Below are positions 12,300-23,639 of a DNA stretch of 64,000 bases, in pieces. The notes under the pieces are model-generated. The model was not told where the DNA came from and made no database searches. It was given only the letters and a program-made list of their open reading frames with translations. A program made the translations under genes and the position numbers. The stretch is from NCBI GenBank assembly GCA_003118195.1, contig BEXV01000034.1:111945-175944 (forward strand), written 5' to 3'. Numbering within the stretch: the stretch's first letter is position 1; each line of letters starts with the position of its first letter. The stretch is from Hemicentrotus pulcherrimus (taxonomy: Eukaryota > Echinodermata > Echinoidea > Camarodonta > Strongylocentrotidae).

Positions 12300-13980
12300 A
12301 GAAATTGCTATTCAATCAAAATATAATGATGACAAATTACAAAAAGGCAAAAGAATGCACATTTTCTTATGGCAAATTACAAAGTACATGGGACCTCTAA
12401 GTTTAGGGTCGAGAATAAGGGAAATCCACATATATATCAAATTATCACAAATTTATTGTTTTAATGTAAAAGTGAATGAACTCTTTTCAACTAAAAGTCT
12501 CTTTCATATTGAATAACTAACTTAGATAAAAAGAAAGATTTACTCCTTCAATAAAACATGAGGATATTACTCTTTATATATCAAAGGAGCTTGATATACA
12601 AGACAACTCATTTGAGTGATTATCTACACTATAATAAAAAAGAAACAACTCTTGAATGTATTTTACAGTTTGTTTGTATTCGCCCATAATGGAACAATTC
12701 AAGCATCTCATCTCATACTAATTAAACAATTTCCAACCACAATGTTCATATACGGTGATAGATAATAATAGTACAGTACATTGCTTAGAAAATGCATAAT
12801 ACCACTACCAGTACGGTCTGTAGGCATATAGAACATGACTTTGTTAATGTCACAAAAACAGAAATAAATACATTATTTGAAGCCAACTTAAAGTTCATTC
12901 TTTTTAACATTCCCAAATTTGCCTTTAATCAGGTAAAGTTATCTAGTATGCCTGTAAATAGTTTGTCTAGAAGCTTGGAAAGTATAACTGACCTTCACTT
13001 GCACTGCAAACAGTTAGGTTAATACATTAAATTCTAAATGAGCATTCCATTGAGTATCAACATTTGTTAAAGCCAACATTAAAGTAATATTATCATTCTG
13101 AAAACAGTTACCACAAGGATACCAGGAAAGAAAGTACCGGTAAGATCTGTAAGGTATCATTTATTCATAATCTTGTATCCAAACAGAAGTAGTTGTACAA
13201 AAGGGTCAATAAAATAATAAAGCCATTTTATAAGCAAAGGACGAAGCTCTATTTCTGCGAGTGAAAGAGAAACCATTTTAATTCCTAAATTGGAGGAAGT
13301 TACTACAAGTTAACCACAGAAAGATTCTAAATCGTTTTTCAATCAAGTCATTTACAGCTGAATGTGCGTCTTTGATAAAGGGGCAATGGGGTCTCTTTGA
13401 TGCTTAATTTCATTGTTGGGTTTCATCATTAAAGTGAAGCCTTGGAAGATTATTATTTAAGTCTCCCTTGGTATTAGGTCAATAGCCAGATAGGGCAGGG
13501 CTACATATCAGTTAAATAAGGGAATGACTGACTGGTAGAGGGCAAGTTATTCTTTCAATTTAATTTTCATTCTTTAAAAGTAGATGCTTCTAGCAAGTCA
13601 ATTGAATATATTACAGAGTTGCAATTTTCACTGGTACTGGTACTGAAAATACAATGTACAATATACTATTCAATATGTTTGTTTGTCCAGGACTAATGAC
13701 GTTCAAATAAATAACTTACAAGGAAACTGGACAAATTCAATTTCATACTCTGAATATTACCTACCACCAACACCTACCACTTTTAACCCTTTGCCTACAG
13801 GGCTGAGGTAGCTCCTGTATTATACCCGATTTGAATAAGATAAGTCAGTGGTCAATGGGTTAAAAGTTAAAACCTTGAACATCGAAATAAAATGAAAGTA
13901 TTAACTTGACACTTAAATACCTTTAACTGCATTCTATCTGTTCTTTTAACAATATTTTGATTTTTCAAAACAGTATGTCT
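12300..13980. other. AT-rich non-coding stretch, probable intron downstream of the signal-peptide exon
   Basis: No exon could be recognised. If the exon at 13984-14071 is real, this sequence is the beginning of its first downstream intron on the minus strand. Confidence 0.35.
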
Positions 13981-13983
13981 TAC

Positions 13984-14071
13984 CTTGCTCTGCCAGAGTA
14001 GTACTCTTTGTTGTGAAAATACTGATTAGGAACAGGACCAGTGTCAGGTTCAAAGGCATTCTGGTCTCCAT
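13984..14071 (-). CDS. Orphan first coding exon: signal peptide of a secreted or membrane protein
   Basis: On the minus strand a start codon in strong context (A at -3, G at +4) at 14071 opens 29 codons plus one base, and the exon ends at a consensus donor CAAG/GTAAGA (GT at 13983-13982). The peptide METRMPLNLTLVLFLIS then runs on as IFTTKSTTLAEQ: a basic residue, a hydrophobic core of about 13 residues, and a small polar region suited to signal peptidase cleavage. It ends in phase 1, the usual phase joining signal exons to extracellular modules. The following exons should lie at lower coordinates, but none could be identified in 1-13980, so they may be far away, small, or outside the window. 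Protein identity is unknown. A chance resemblance cannot be excluded. Confidence 0.45.
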
Positions 14072-14879
14072 TCTAACGCTATGTTTATTAGTAATATCCA
14101 GTGGTAGACAAAATATAGACCGGATCCCTAGTTTCCTATCTCAAAATAAAACAAAATGAGATGAAACAATCTTTTGAAAGTATGGTATTCAACCAAATCA
14201 CAGTAAAGATGCTGTTGTCCTATGAGCCAAGATCCAGGAACTAATCAAGCGTTGGATTCCCTTCTGTGATGGATGTTTGAGATGGATTAATAAGCCGTTC
14301 TAATTAATATCATCCTTGTAACCAATGTCACATATTAGATGCTGTACATTCCTCAGCGATGTCAACTTGATGATGATGAAGGAATGTGATGATAGAATCT
14401 CCTGGCCTTCAATCAAGTTAGATGGTGATCAGCTAAGTGATTGTTGTGTGATCCAACATGTCCTTGTGAAAGAGATTTACAATCCAAACACTAAATTAAC
14501 ACCTGGTAGCAAACAAGCTCTCCCACAGGTCTTTATGATTCCATAAAACTAGAAGCAAAGCAGTTGTCGCAGGACTCCGGTTCTGTTACCAGCGGTATAA
14601 ATCCTTAGCGATTTGAACACTCTCCAGGCTAAACATAAAGAAATGTTTTTCTTTTTTGAATCCTTGATTGAAGAATGTTATGCTGGAATCATAAAGAGTA
14701 ATAATAATTCCACTTGTCAAAGCTCGCCCATCATCTTGTACTCTTGATACTGTGGGTGAAAAGTGCAGTGTGCTCCAGCAGTCCAGTGTCCATATCCCAG
14801 TGTTTGAACTCTTTATGCAGTCATGCTAAGCTAACACATGCATGTCTCATCGTACACACTTGGATTGATGTTCACTCAA

Positions 14880-15000
14880 CCAATGCACTATCCATACAGA
14901 GCCACACACTATGACTGACAGATCACTCCTGGCCAATCGCCAGCCAGCACAGTGCTAGGCTCCACCCACAGAAGGCTTATTTGGTGGTGGGGTGATTGAC
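14880..15000 (-). promoter_or_regulatory. Candidate promoter upstream of the signal-peptide exon
   Basis: Read on the minus strand this block carries CACCCCACCACC and GTGGGTGGAG (CACCC/GC-type boxes) and, about 45 bp downstream, GCGATTGGCC (inverted CCAAT). It lies about 830-930 bp upstream of the start codon at 14071. The arrangement fits a CCAAT-driven promoter, but no TATA box or mapped transcript supports it. Confidence 0.25.
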
Positions 15001-15009
15001 TTGTTTTAT

Positions 15010-16300
15010 AGGGGTGGTTATACATGTACAAGAGTTTCCTTCTTCCTCTCTATGTAATAGACTCTGATTGCTGTCTCCACATATTATCAATTGTGTCAAT
15101 GAATGAAGTTTTGAACCCTATCAATAATGGAAGAAGCAATCAAAAACTTTATTCTGTCAATGATAGAAGGATTGCTTTCCAAGTATAGTACGTCATTTCT
15201 ATGAATTTTCAGGAGATCATTGACATATATTTTACTCACTTGTACTTCACCCACTAGGTAAAATATATTATTCTTGCTAATATAGTTATCAATCCTTTCT
15301 TTCAGCATTTTTCAACCATTTTTTCGTCATGGCCCCCTTTTAAGAAATAAAAAGTTTTGCATCACAGAAACAAATCGGCATATGGGCATATTTTGAAGAA
15401 GGGGGCAAACACTTTTTGCTCAAATATCAACCAGTTTGTTTTTGTAATTTGTAAGGGATTGAAGTGAGCAAGCTAAAAAAAGGAAACTCTTTCAATATGG
15501 TAAAATATGTCAATTTGTCATCAATAGACACTGGATAAGATATAAAATTATATATTGGGCACTTTGCTGATTGAAGACATGTTTTCCCAAATTATGTACT
15601 CTGGCAAATCGATACCCTAATAAGAGCATCTTCGGGAATCACATTGCCCAAACTAATCCTGTTTTTTTTTACATTTTACAAGCAAGCAAGGCAAGCAAGG
15701 TAAAAGTTACACTTTACTGTGGTCAAAATATAAATTAGATATAGGAAAAATACACTGGATTAGATATTCAGGCATCTAACTGACAAAATAAGAGGTGATG
15801 GCTGCCCTGATATCAGAACTTTAAAAATATTGGGGGGGGGGGAGGGGGACATTGAATGTACAAACAACTTTACAGAACATAAAGACCTGTACCACTGATC
15901 TCTACAAAAAAGATATCAGCAACCTGTACATGAGACATGCGATTTCTAATACCGTGTTTTCATGAGAGTGACGTTATTCAAATCTTTGAAATCAGTAAAT
16001 TACTCTCGCGGCATCCCTGGTGATGCCGCACCTGGTTGAAAACGCTCGGAAACATATCACATTTGATTCAGTCCTCTCTCAATGACTCATACTCTCTTTT
16101 CAATTAATTATCAATAATTACTTTGTGTGATATATATTTGGCACTATTCTTTAAATGAACAAATACTATTTTCTTAACTTCATTTCACCCTTTCTTAATT
16201 CTTTATCCTTTTTCTGTTATTTTGTAATGCAAAATTAAAGAGATGAGCAGAGTGAGTCTCCACAATTATTAAACACAAGCAGCACCTCTTGATACCAAAA
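15010..16300. other. AT-rich non-coding stretch
   Basis: No supported gene. A G-run interrupted by one A lies at about 15832-15847 and a small AAGCAAGCAAGG repeat near 15690. Confidence 0.45.
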
Positions 16301-16315
16301 ACATGGAAGTAGCAG

Positions 16316-16471
16316 ATGAATCATCGTCAAGTCACCATCTTTGAAAAAACCTGCAGAGAGTGTATACTACAAAATGCCTCTACCACCATCACTGCTGCAA
16401 CCCGGAGAGACCTCAAGAAACACCGCCAGAACCTCAAGAAGGCCGCAAGGATCTCGGCTAACAAGACATGA
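16316..16471 (+). CDS. Possible 51-codon small ORF, unrecognised
   Basis: The plus-strand ATG at 16316 opens 51 codons to TGA at 16469-16471. The product starts MNHRQVTIFEKTCRECILQN and ends in a very basic segment containing RRDLKKHRQNLKKAARIS, which looks like an amphipathic, possibly nucleic-acid-binding helix. It sits in a GC-richer patch, which leads straight into a second regulatory-looking block. I do not recognise it. Longer minus-strand frames overlap it, so a composition effect is possible. Confidence 0.2.
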   Translation: MNHRQVTIFEKTCRECILQNASTTITAATRRDLKKHRQNLKKAARISANKT

Positions 16472-16499
16472 CGAGGCAGAAAGATGATGGCTTTCCAAG

Positions 16500-16720
16500 G
16501 CGGGTGATGGGGGGAAGATGAAGATGGCGTTCCCATTGATTTCTTGTTGCATAATAGGACACCTGCGTGTGTCATTGTGTGTCATCTCGTGTCACGGCGG
16601 AGGTTATTCGATGATTAATGCAACATGGAATCCAGATGGTGATCGTTTGGTGGGGAGAGGTGATACACCATCTAGTTCACTTCCAGACGAGTGTAATCAA
16701 AATATTAAGATGGTAACATA
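16500..16720. promoter_or_regulatory. GC-richer island, candidate regulatory DNA
   Basis: Includes TGCATAATAGG, closely spaced GTGTCATTGTGTGTCATC repeats (GTGTCA three times within 40 bp), CGGCGGAGG and ATTCGATGATTAATGC (homeodomain-type core). The clustering fits a cis-regulatory module; no function is shown. Confidence 0.25.
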
Positions 16721-17237
16721 GGGTATCATGTAGGCCTTAGCAGCATCCTGCTGTGTGTTATGGGCTTGAGTATCGGCATTGATGCTAGAGTACATCCTTA
16801 CATTGCTATAGTGGTAGTTTGCTAGATAGACGCTCAAAAAGCAATGATAATATATAAGAGATCCAACTAACCATACAAAGCATACTTCTTCTAATTTCAT
16901 TCCAACAATATGTAAAAAGGAGGATTCATAAGTGAAGTTTTAATTGAAATGCTAAGAAACTGAACTTATCTTCATTAGCAGAACAGGCTTCCTGCATGGT
17001 GCATTAAATGTGGAATATATTAAGTAGGGTATGATGATAGCATGGCAAGTGATGTAATTATTGAAAATAGAGAGAGCAAAACCTTGTTGAAGAGATGCAG
17101 AACAGATGCAGAGGCAGTACTGTATCTCATGAACTTGCACCTTTAAAAAGTCTGAGTTATAGGGTAGACTGGGTTTATTGTGCCCCCCTCTTAAGGTTAT
17201 CAATTAGTGCATGAAATTAGTTAGTCATAAAGTCAAA

Positions 17238-17259
17238 CATATATATATATATATATACC
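17238..17259. repeat. (TA)n microsatellite
   Basis: An uninterrupted TATATA run; a CAACAACAAC run follows at about 17302-17319. Confidence 0.85.
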
Positions 17260-17499
17260 ACTGTGGAGAGGCACTAACCAGGCTCTATCCCAAAATACCA
17301 GCAACAACAACAACAACATATCAAACTATACACCACAGGAACTTCATCTTCAACTTTGAAAGTCCCCTAACACATGTACACAGACTTTTAGTTACCTAGT
17401 CATTACAGCTTGTCACATTGAAATTTCTTCATTCCAATAATGCTGACAAAAAGCGAACAAATTTATTCTGAAATTCAAACCACGATATATCGCAGGCAA

Positions 17500-17830
17500 T
17501 AATAAAGTCCATCGACCAGCCAGCCCGCCCGCATGCTGGGCCCTTTCTCCTCCTTCAATACTTCTTGCGGTGGACATTCCCAATGACAAATATAAAGGGT
17601 ATGAACCAGTTTGTATTTAGAGGAAATAAAACGGTGGAATTTCCTCTCATTATATCCCTGCTGGCTCCAATTGATTAGGAGGAGATAGATGGGCAGGCAT
17701 CTTGCTGGGAAAGTAATTTTCTCTCTCCTCGGAAGTACCATGTGTGATTTTCACCAGCTATGCGATGACCCCTTCAGCCGTCAAACGTTTTCGGGAAATC
17801 GCATCTGAAGTGGATGTAAGGAAACACACT
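17500..17830. promoter_or_regulatory. GC-richer island, candidate regulatory DNA
   Basis: Contains CGACCAGCCAGCCCGCCC (about 17514), CATTCCCAATGACAAA, CTCCAATTGATTAGG and GCCGTCAAACG. It has balanced composition, unlike its flanks, and no credible exon. It is listed as a candidate enhancer by sequence character only. Confidence 0.25.
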
Positions 17831-18206
17831 TCGTTAATATCTCACAATTTTTATTGGAAATTCACTTTTTGTGATAGACACTGCCTTACAGGGGTCAAGA
17901 GGGATTTACTGGTAGGGGAACCACAACTTTTCATATTCTTAAATCTTAATTTTATTTGATATGTTACGTTGCTTGCCTACTTGCGATATAATATAAACAA
18001 GAATGACTTGCTATATACACCAAATTAGAAAAAGACAGCATTACTACCGGTAAATGAAAATGATAACACTCTAATAATACAGATGATATAAGAACAGCAA
18101 TATATTTATCACATTGTACTAGAAAACAACACCAATAATAGTTAACAACTAAATGACCAACTGAGCAGTCTCATCTGTTACATAATTATTTTCATTTTTT
18201 TTTAGC

Positions 18207-18221
18207 AGGGGGGNGGGGGGG
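18207..18221. other. G-run with assembly ambiguity
   Basis: A run of G on both sides of an N at 18214 indicates an unresolved homopolymer. Confidence 0.8.
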
Positions 18222-18749
18222 ATGTTGGTAAGAGGGTTGATTATCACAGGACTGGCTTTTTCAAAAATGTTTCTAATCATATTATCCATCTTTGGGTCAA
18301 TCCTAAAATTGAAATCTAACCCTGCTTTCTGACCCTCACATCAGGAGTTCAAATAATGTTTTTCTAACCTTTTCTCACATTTTCTTTTTCTCCATCTCAT
18401 TCCTAAACCACCAGGGGCAAGACCTCCACCCAAAATTATCTTGACCTCTCGGACTCCGAAATACAATATTTCAGTCCACAAAATTAAGTCTTTATGTATA
18501 TCCATAACAAAAAATTACATGTGAGAGGGGTCTAGAAAGAAAATATCCAAAAGGGCTTGGGACTGATACTGTTTATTTGCCGATAAAGTTCAGATATCTT
18601 AAATGTAAGATGATGACCTTTTTGTGTTACAACACAAACACGGCCGCTTTTTTACAGGGATTGTTAGCAAGATATCAGGACTTGCACCACACACAGTTAT
18701 TTGGTATTTCAGTTAAAGCCTTGAAATATTGAGCATCCAATATTGACAA

Positions 18750-19010
18750 TCATGCTAGGAAGCGTTCCCCACCAGTTGGACTTGGATTCCGGGGTAAGAA
18801 CATGCAAGTGCTTTTAAAAGAAAATGGTTGGTTGAGGGGTTAAAATCGTGTGACGGCTCAAAGGTGACGTGTCTTGATGGCGCGACCGCGGACAGATTGC
18901 GGCGCTGGGCGTAATGAGCGTTCACAGTCGGTAATAGCCCAGGGAACAGGTGAAGTAAACAGTGGCCAGCATGACAACCTCTGTATGCCACGTTCCATCC
19001 CAGTTAGCAA
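18750..19010. promoter_or_regulatory. CpG-containing island, candidate regulatory DNA
   Basis: Between 18850 and 18940 there are about ten CpGs (for example GCGCGACCGCGG), plus GGTGACGTGTC (CRE-like) and AGGTGAAGTAAACAG (forkhead-like GTAAACA). This is among the most CpG-rich blocks of the left half. No exon family was recognised; the overlapping open frame at 18874-19203 looks like chance. Confidence 0.3.
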
Positions 19011-19609
19011 AACCAAAGATTTTGACCAATCGAAAAGCAAACTGAGATGTTTGAAGTCTTGTACTTATTTTTATGAAAACAGAAAGTCTGTTTGCATGGA
19101 TGCAATCTATTCCCCTCATTACAATTGTTTTGAATTTGGACACTTTTTATGCTACACACACAAAAGTACTCTTTTTATCCAATTTCTTCAAATCTTAATG
19201 TAGTTTATCCAATTTTATCAATCCAATGCTCTGAAATCTACTAATGATTTTTTAATAAATATTTTGAAATGCAAAACATATTTTTGTTGTCAATGATAGT
19301 TTTGGTAATAAATTATGTAAAACTGTATAAAAGGGATCAATATAATTTGTCAAGTATTAAAACTTCATCTTTTGAGGAAAAAAAAATGGACTAAAAAGTA
19401 AGCTCTAATACAGACAGATCTTCATGTATATGGTAGATCTACAATAGTTTGTGAAGAACAATGATGTCAATAGGGACACCTAACCATTTTATCCACCGCA
19501 CAAAAACCAAACACGATCATACCCTGTATACATCATCCTTAAAGATAATATTCTTTAAGAAATGGTTTACTATTCCTTAGAATCATCAACTAGGTAATTA
19601 CGCTAGAGG

Positions 19610-19740
19610 TTGAATTTCTATTGGGTCGACTTCCGAAGCAGTGCTGCGGTTCTTTCTCTTGTGGCCAAAGTTTTGCTGGATGTCAGCAGGACTGTGTTTA
19701 CTTTTGCTCTGCTACTGGTTGGGGTTTCTTTGAGGGGAAG
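19610..19740. promoter_or_regulatory. Candidate regulatory block
   Basis: A compact balanced-composition patch with GTGCTGCGG, TTGTGGCCAAAG and CTGTGTTTACTTTTG (forkhead-type TGTTTAC). Low-confidence candidate. Confidence 0.2.
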
Positions 19741-19768
19741 CACACTAATTCACTTCTAAACTAAGTTT

Positions 19769-19852
19769 AAATCAACAACTAATCTCTAAAGCAATATAGG
19801 ATTCAAGTTCAAATCAACAACTAATCTTTAAAGCAATTTAGGATTCAAGCTC
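19769..19852. repeat. Two-copy 42-bp tandem repeat
   Basis: Two head-to-tail units starting AAATCAACAACTAATCT at 19769 and 19811 differ at about four positions. A third, weaker echo of the unit ends follows near 19920. Confidence 0.85.
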
Positions 19853-19859
19853 TGAATTC

Positions 19860-20550
19860 ATTCCTAAAGGGAAATCTGACAAAATTGAATTACAAAGAAC
19901 CACATTCAACACATGGACCAACATTCAAGTTCAAAACAATAAAGTTGAGTTTAGTTTTAACAGTTTCAAATCTAAAAATAACATACCAGTAGTAAGAGTT
20001 TAAAAAATATGTACCCTTGAAATATACATGTATAACTCAATGAAACGTTCATAACCTCAGGCTGACAGTATTAATTTCCCTCCTTATTCTAAGAAAATAA
20101 ACCAAGTTTTAAATGCTAAAAATGTCTCTTATAACTTCAACAAGGTGATTCAGATTTTCTCTTAATTCACAACTTCAAGATATAAAATTTCACAACCAGT
20201 GTCTAAACCTACATCTATTATTGAGCAAACCTATTTGTAAAACTAATGCTGTTCTTCTGTGAACTAGTCTACTCAAACATGCAATCTTCACCTTTTTTCC
20301 GATTGCAATAACCTTCTCTCACATCAAAGAATCTGGCTCTATCTTTTGATGCCTTAAAATAATCCTGATATATTATTTATTCAGTAAACGCAAATAACCC
20401 TAATCACTTTCTTTCATGTTCCCCTCCTCATATGACATAGCAACATGTAAACTAATATTTGACAATATAACCCATGGTATTCCTCAAAGATGTAAAACTT
20501 AAAATTCATGATATTATCTCATCAACTCCTTCTCAAAATCACACACTTGA
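19860..20550. other. AT-rich non-coding stretch
   Basis: No gene or named element was recognised. Confidence 0.45.
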
Positions 20551-20559
20551 TGATATAAT

Positions 20560-20870
20560 GACAGTGAGGATAATTCTACAAGGGGTGCCGTTCCTCTTTG
20601 AAACAAGACAAGGATGGCCCCACTGCACTTTAGCTGACCCAGCGTTAAACGACCAAGCATCCATCGTATGCCCCCGCTAGCTATTGACAAGGATCAGATT
20701 GTGATTTAGACCAGGATTGTTCCTGACCATCTTTTATCCCCTCAAAATTGCTCTTCCCATCTCTCCCCGCTCCTGAAGAACTTTGTAACAACATGTTATA
20801 CAGAGGCCGGGCGACAAGGAACAAGTGATGTAGTACAGTCATCAACATCCTAGGCTATGGTACTTATTTT
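20560..20870. promoter_or_regulatory. GC-richer island, candidate regulatory DNA
   Basis: Carries GTTAAACGACC, GATTGTGATTTAG, CATCTTTTATC, AACATGTTATAC and GAGGCCGGGCGACAAGG in about 300 bp. It has balanced composition flanked by AT-rich DNA and no credible exon. Candidate enhancer only. Confidence 0.25.
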
Positions 20871-21379
20871 AATGTGAGGGGGATTACCCTTTTTTCAGTA
20901 AATGTTGGATGTTCAAATTCCTCTCTATTTAATTAGTATATATATATTTATCGTAATTAATAATTCAACTGAAGACTCATGCTATATTTTCAATTTTTAG
21001 TCTACCATAATCTGAATCGGTAAAAAATCATGTTGACTACTAGATTTTATCATTATTGTTTTATTTACGTCCACTACTTTTATGAGTGTATTTTTTCAAT
21101 TGAGTTATTGTAAAAATCAAAATTTTGTCTTTATGACTGCAAAGATCTTTTAAAATTAATAAGCCATGTCAAATCAAATCAATTCAAGCCAAAACATTTT
21201 ATGACTTTAATTATCATTAACATGCTGAACATCCAGTTAATTTCTAATAATTGAAGCACAACAAAAAACTTGTACAAAATATTATTCTTTTCTGTTAGAA
21301 TTTAAATGTAGGTTTTCTGACCAAATAATAATGAAAATAGCAACATTCGTACAGCACTTCATACAAATTTTTCTTAATG

Positions 21380-21600
21380 CTGTAATATTATTACCACTGC
21401 TGTTACTGAGTCTACCTCATAAGAAATTCCTTCCCACTTGGAAACATTTACTTCACCTGGGTAGAGTGTGGCAAATTTACATAAATGATTTGTCATAGGA
21501 CATCAGAGCAGAATCCGATGACCGGGGGTAATAATGTAAAGCGATTAGAAACTTTGACATTCCCGACGTATTAAGCGCTATATAAGCAATAATATCATTA
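21380..21600 (+). repeat. Dispersed repeat copy (TTCAAGGAAT-core family)
   Basis: AAGAAATTCCTTCCCACTTG is followed by CACCTGGGTAGAGTGTGGCA and ends in a block with CGCTATATAAGCAATAATA, a tail typical of dispersed elements in marine deuterostome genomes. It matches the copy near 6000-6140 block by block. Confidence 0.6.
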
Positions 21601-21819
21601 TTATATTATTTAAGAGCTGCGGCAAGGATTTGTTAGTCTAATCTACTGGTAAAAGAACAAAGGCTTTCTAATATACCGAATAACTAAAAATCTGCTAGTG
21701 CTACATCACATATATTCAATATTGAGGTAAAAGGTAAAAAAAAAAAATCACAGAATGTGAACTTTTGAATCTAATCATTGCCGAATGTCACCGTTTGGTA
21801 TCAATTATCAATTGGTATC

Positions 21820-22260
21820 ATTAGAAGCCAACAGGGATTCAACTGTTCCCCCAAACACTGAATGACCGCACCAATAATGACCAAAATCAACATGACAGTT
21901 TCATGGGGTGCAGATGTCCTAATCTTTCTACCATTCTTAAGAAATAGTCTTTTATCTTTCAAATCCGTGGAAAGCAGAGAGTGGGGTACATCACGGTGTG
22001 AAGATTTTCACCCTAGCTCATGGTGAGGTGTCACACTGCTCGCCCCTGTTTGTCTGTTTAAATCAAATACCAATCGCAATGGACCCCTACCGTTCAGCAA
22101 TTTCAGGAATTGGGGTGGATAATGAAAAATGACGGCCCCATTTACACCCCTACTCCAAGATACCAACAAAGCCTTCACATGGGATTACCTCTTCCATTAT
22201 AAGGGTGTGACTTATCAATACCAGTAGCATCATACCCCCTGCTCATGTAAGGCGATGGGT
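21820..22260. promoter_or_regulatory. GC-richer island, candidate regulatory DNA
   Basis: About 440 bp of balanced composition with ACCGCACCAATAATG (CCAAT/homeodomain), CTTTTATCTTTCAAAT, GTCACACTGCTCGCCCC and GACGGCCCCATTTAC. No frame here resembles a protein. Candidate cis-regulatory module. Confidence 0.3.
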
Positions 22261-23060
22261 CACATTCATTTATCAGAAATAACATTACACAGAAGTCTAT
22301 AATTGTTAGGTACCTATATTCCTCAAATCAGATCAGTAGTTCTTTTCCATGTTTATTTTTCTTACTTTTTTGCTCTCTATCACAGAAATTATCTATAAAA
22401 ATGTATCGTTCAAATAAGATAACGTACAATATATGCATTTGATGAACAAGAATTGTCAGATAGAATTGTATTTCATTCTTCAGATTATCTTATTTTTCAG
22501 AAGGACATTGCATGATTCATGCAAGAAGAAATTGTTCATATTAGACATAATTTAGCGACAGAGAAATAGAGTAACCAACGTTGCATAAATTATATTCAAC
22601 ATTCCTTTAGATATATATGCCTGAAATAATATCTGTTTATTACTTACCCTTTTCGTAGAAAAAGCTATCAGTAATTAGTGGAAGCCAGCTAGTGTTCTGT
22701 GAAAAGATGAAATGTAACCAGAATTGGTAGATTTTGAGGGGAAAAGGGTGAAATATACATGCATCATTAAATTCATCTTTTTTTAATAAAGAAGGATATT
22801 GTGAATTAACCATATAGCATATAATACATTTTATTTCTAAGAAGATGGCTTGAAAAGTTTATAAAACAGTGTGTGACTGATAGGAATGAAGTAATATGGC
22901 ACAAACTGCTTTTTTTATTTCCAAAAAATCTTTGGTTGTGATGTTGATTATTCTTGACTTTTATGTCCCATTCAAGCTGAGATATGAATGAAGTGACACC
23001 TGCAATAGCAAATTCAAAAGACGGCATTGTGCCATGTTTTTTCGTTCAATTGATTTTACT
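22260..23060. other. AT-rich non-coding stretch
   Basis: No gene or element was recognised. Confidence 0.45.
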
Positions 23061-23189
23061 GCCACACTTTGAAGATCTATTTGTTTTGCAGTTTGTCAAT
23101 CATTTTTGGGGGGAAAATAAGACACCTGAAATATAAAAACTGGTTAGCAAACAAACAGAGACACAAATTAATTTTTTATATTTGTGTAT

Positions 23190-23390
23190 TCTCCTCTGTA
23201 TCTTGCTCTTTTCCCTCTTCCGGTACCTCCCCTTTCTTTATCTCTTCCCATCTCTTCACAAATTTTATTCTTTCAAATCTCCCTTCCCCCTCTCTCTCCC
23301 CCTTTCCTCATGTCATTCTTCCCCAACATCTTACATCTCAATCTGTCTTTCCCCTTCAAAATCCTGAACATTCCATTAAAGCAGAAGAAA
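23190..23390. repeat. Pyrimidine-rich low-complexity tract
   Basis: The plus strand is dominated by CT, TTC and CCC runs. Three overlapping plus-strand frames are open here only because the bias removes stop codons. Confidence 0.7.
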
Positions 23391-23639
23391 GGAGTATTCA
23401 GTAATTATGATGACTGACTGAAAAATAGTTTAGTATGAAAGTGGCTTATAAAATGGTTTTAAACGAGTTTGAGGTAGGCAGTGTAAATAAAGAAGTGTTA
23501 AGATGAAGAGAGTGAGGGAAGGAACCATGAAGAGATGGTGAAAGGATAATGACTAAGGAATAGAAGATAATGAAAGAGTTGATGTTGATTTGGAAGGATG
23601 ATGCTTCATTAAGAGCTTTGACACAGCTTTTCACACCAA

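Noticed and set aside
18874..19203. 109-codon plus-strand frame
   Set aside because: It starts in the CpG-rich spot and runs into AT-rich sequence with no domain; composition suggests chance.
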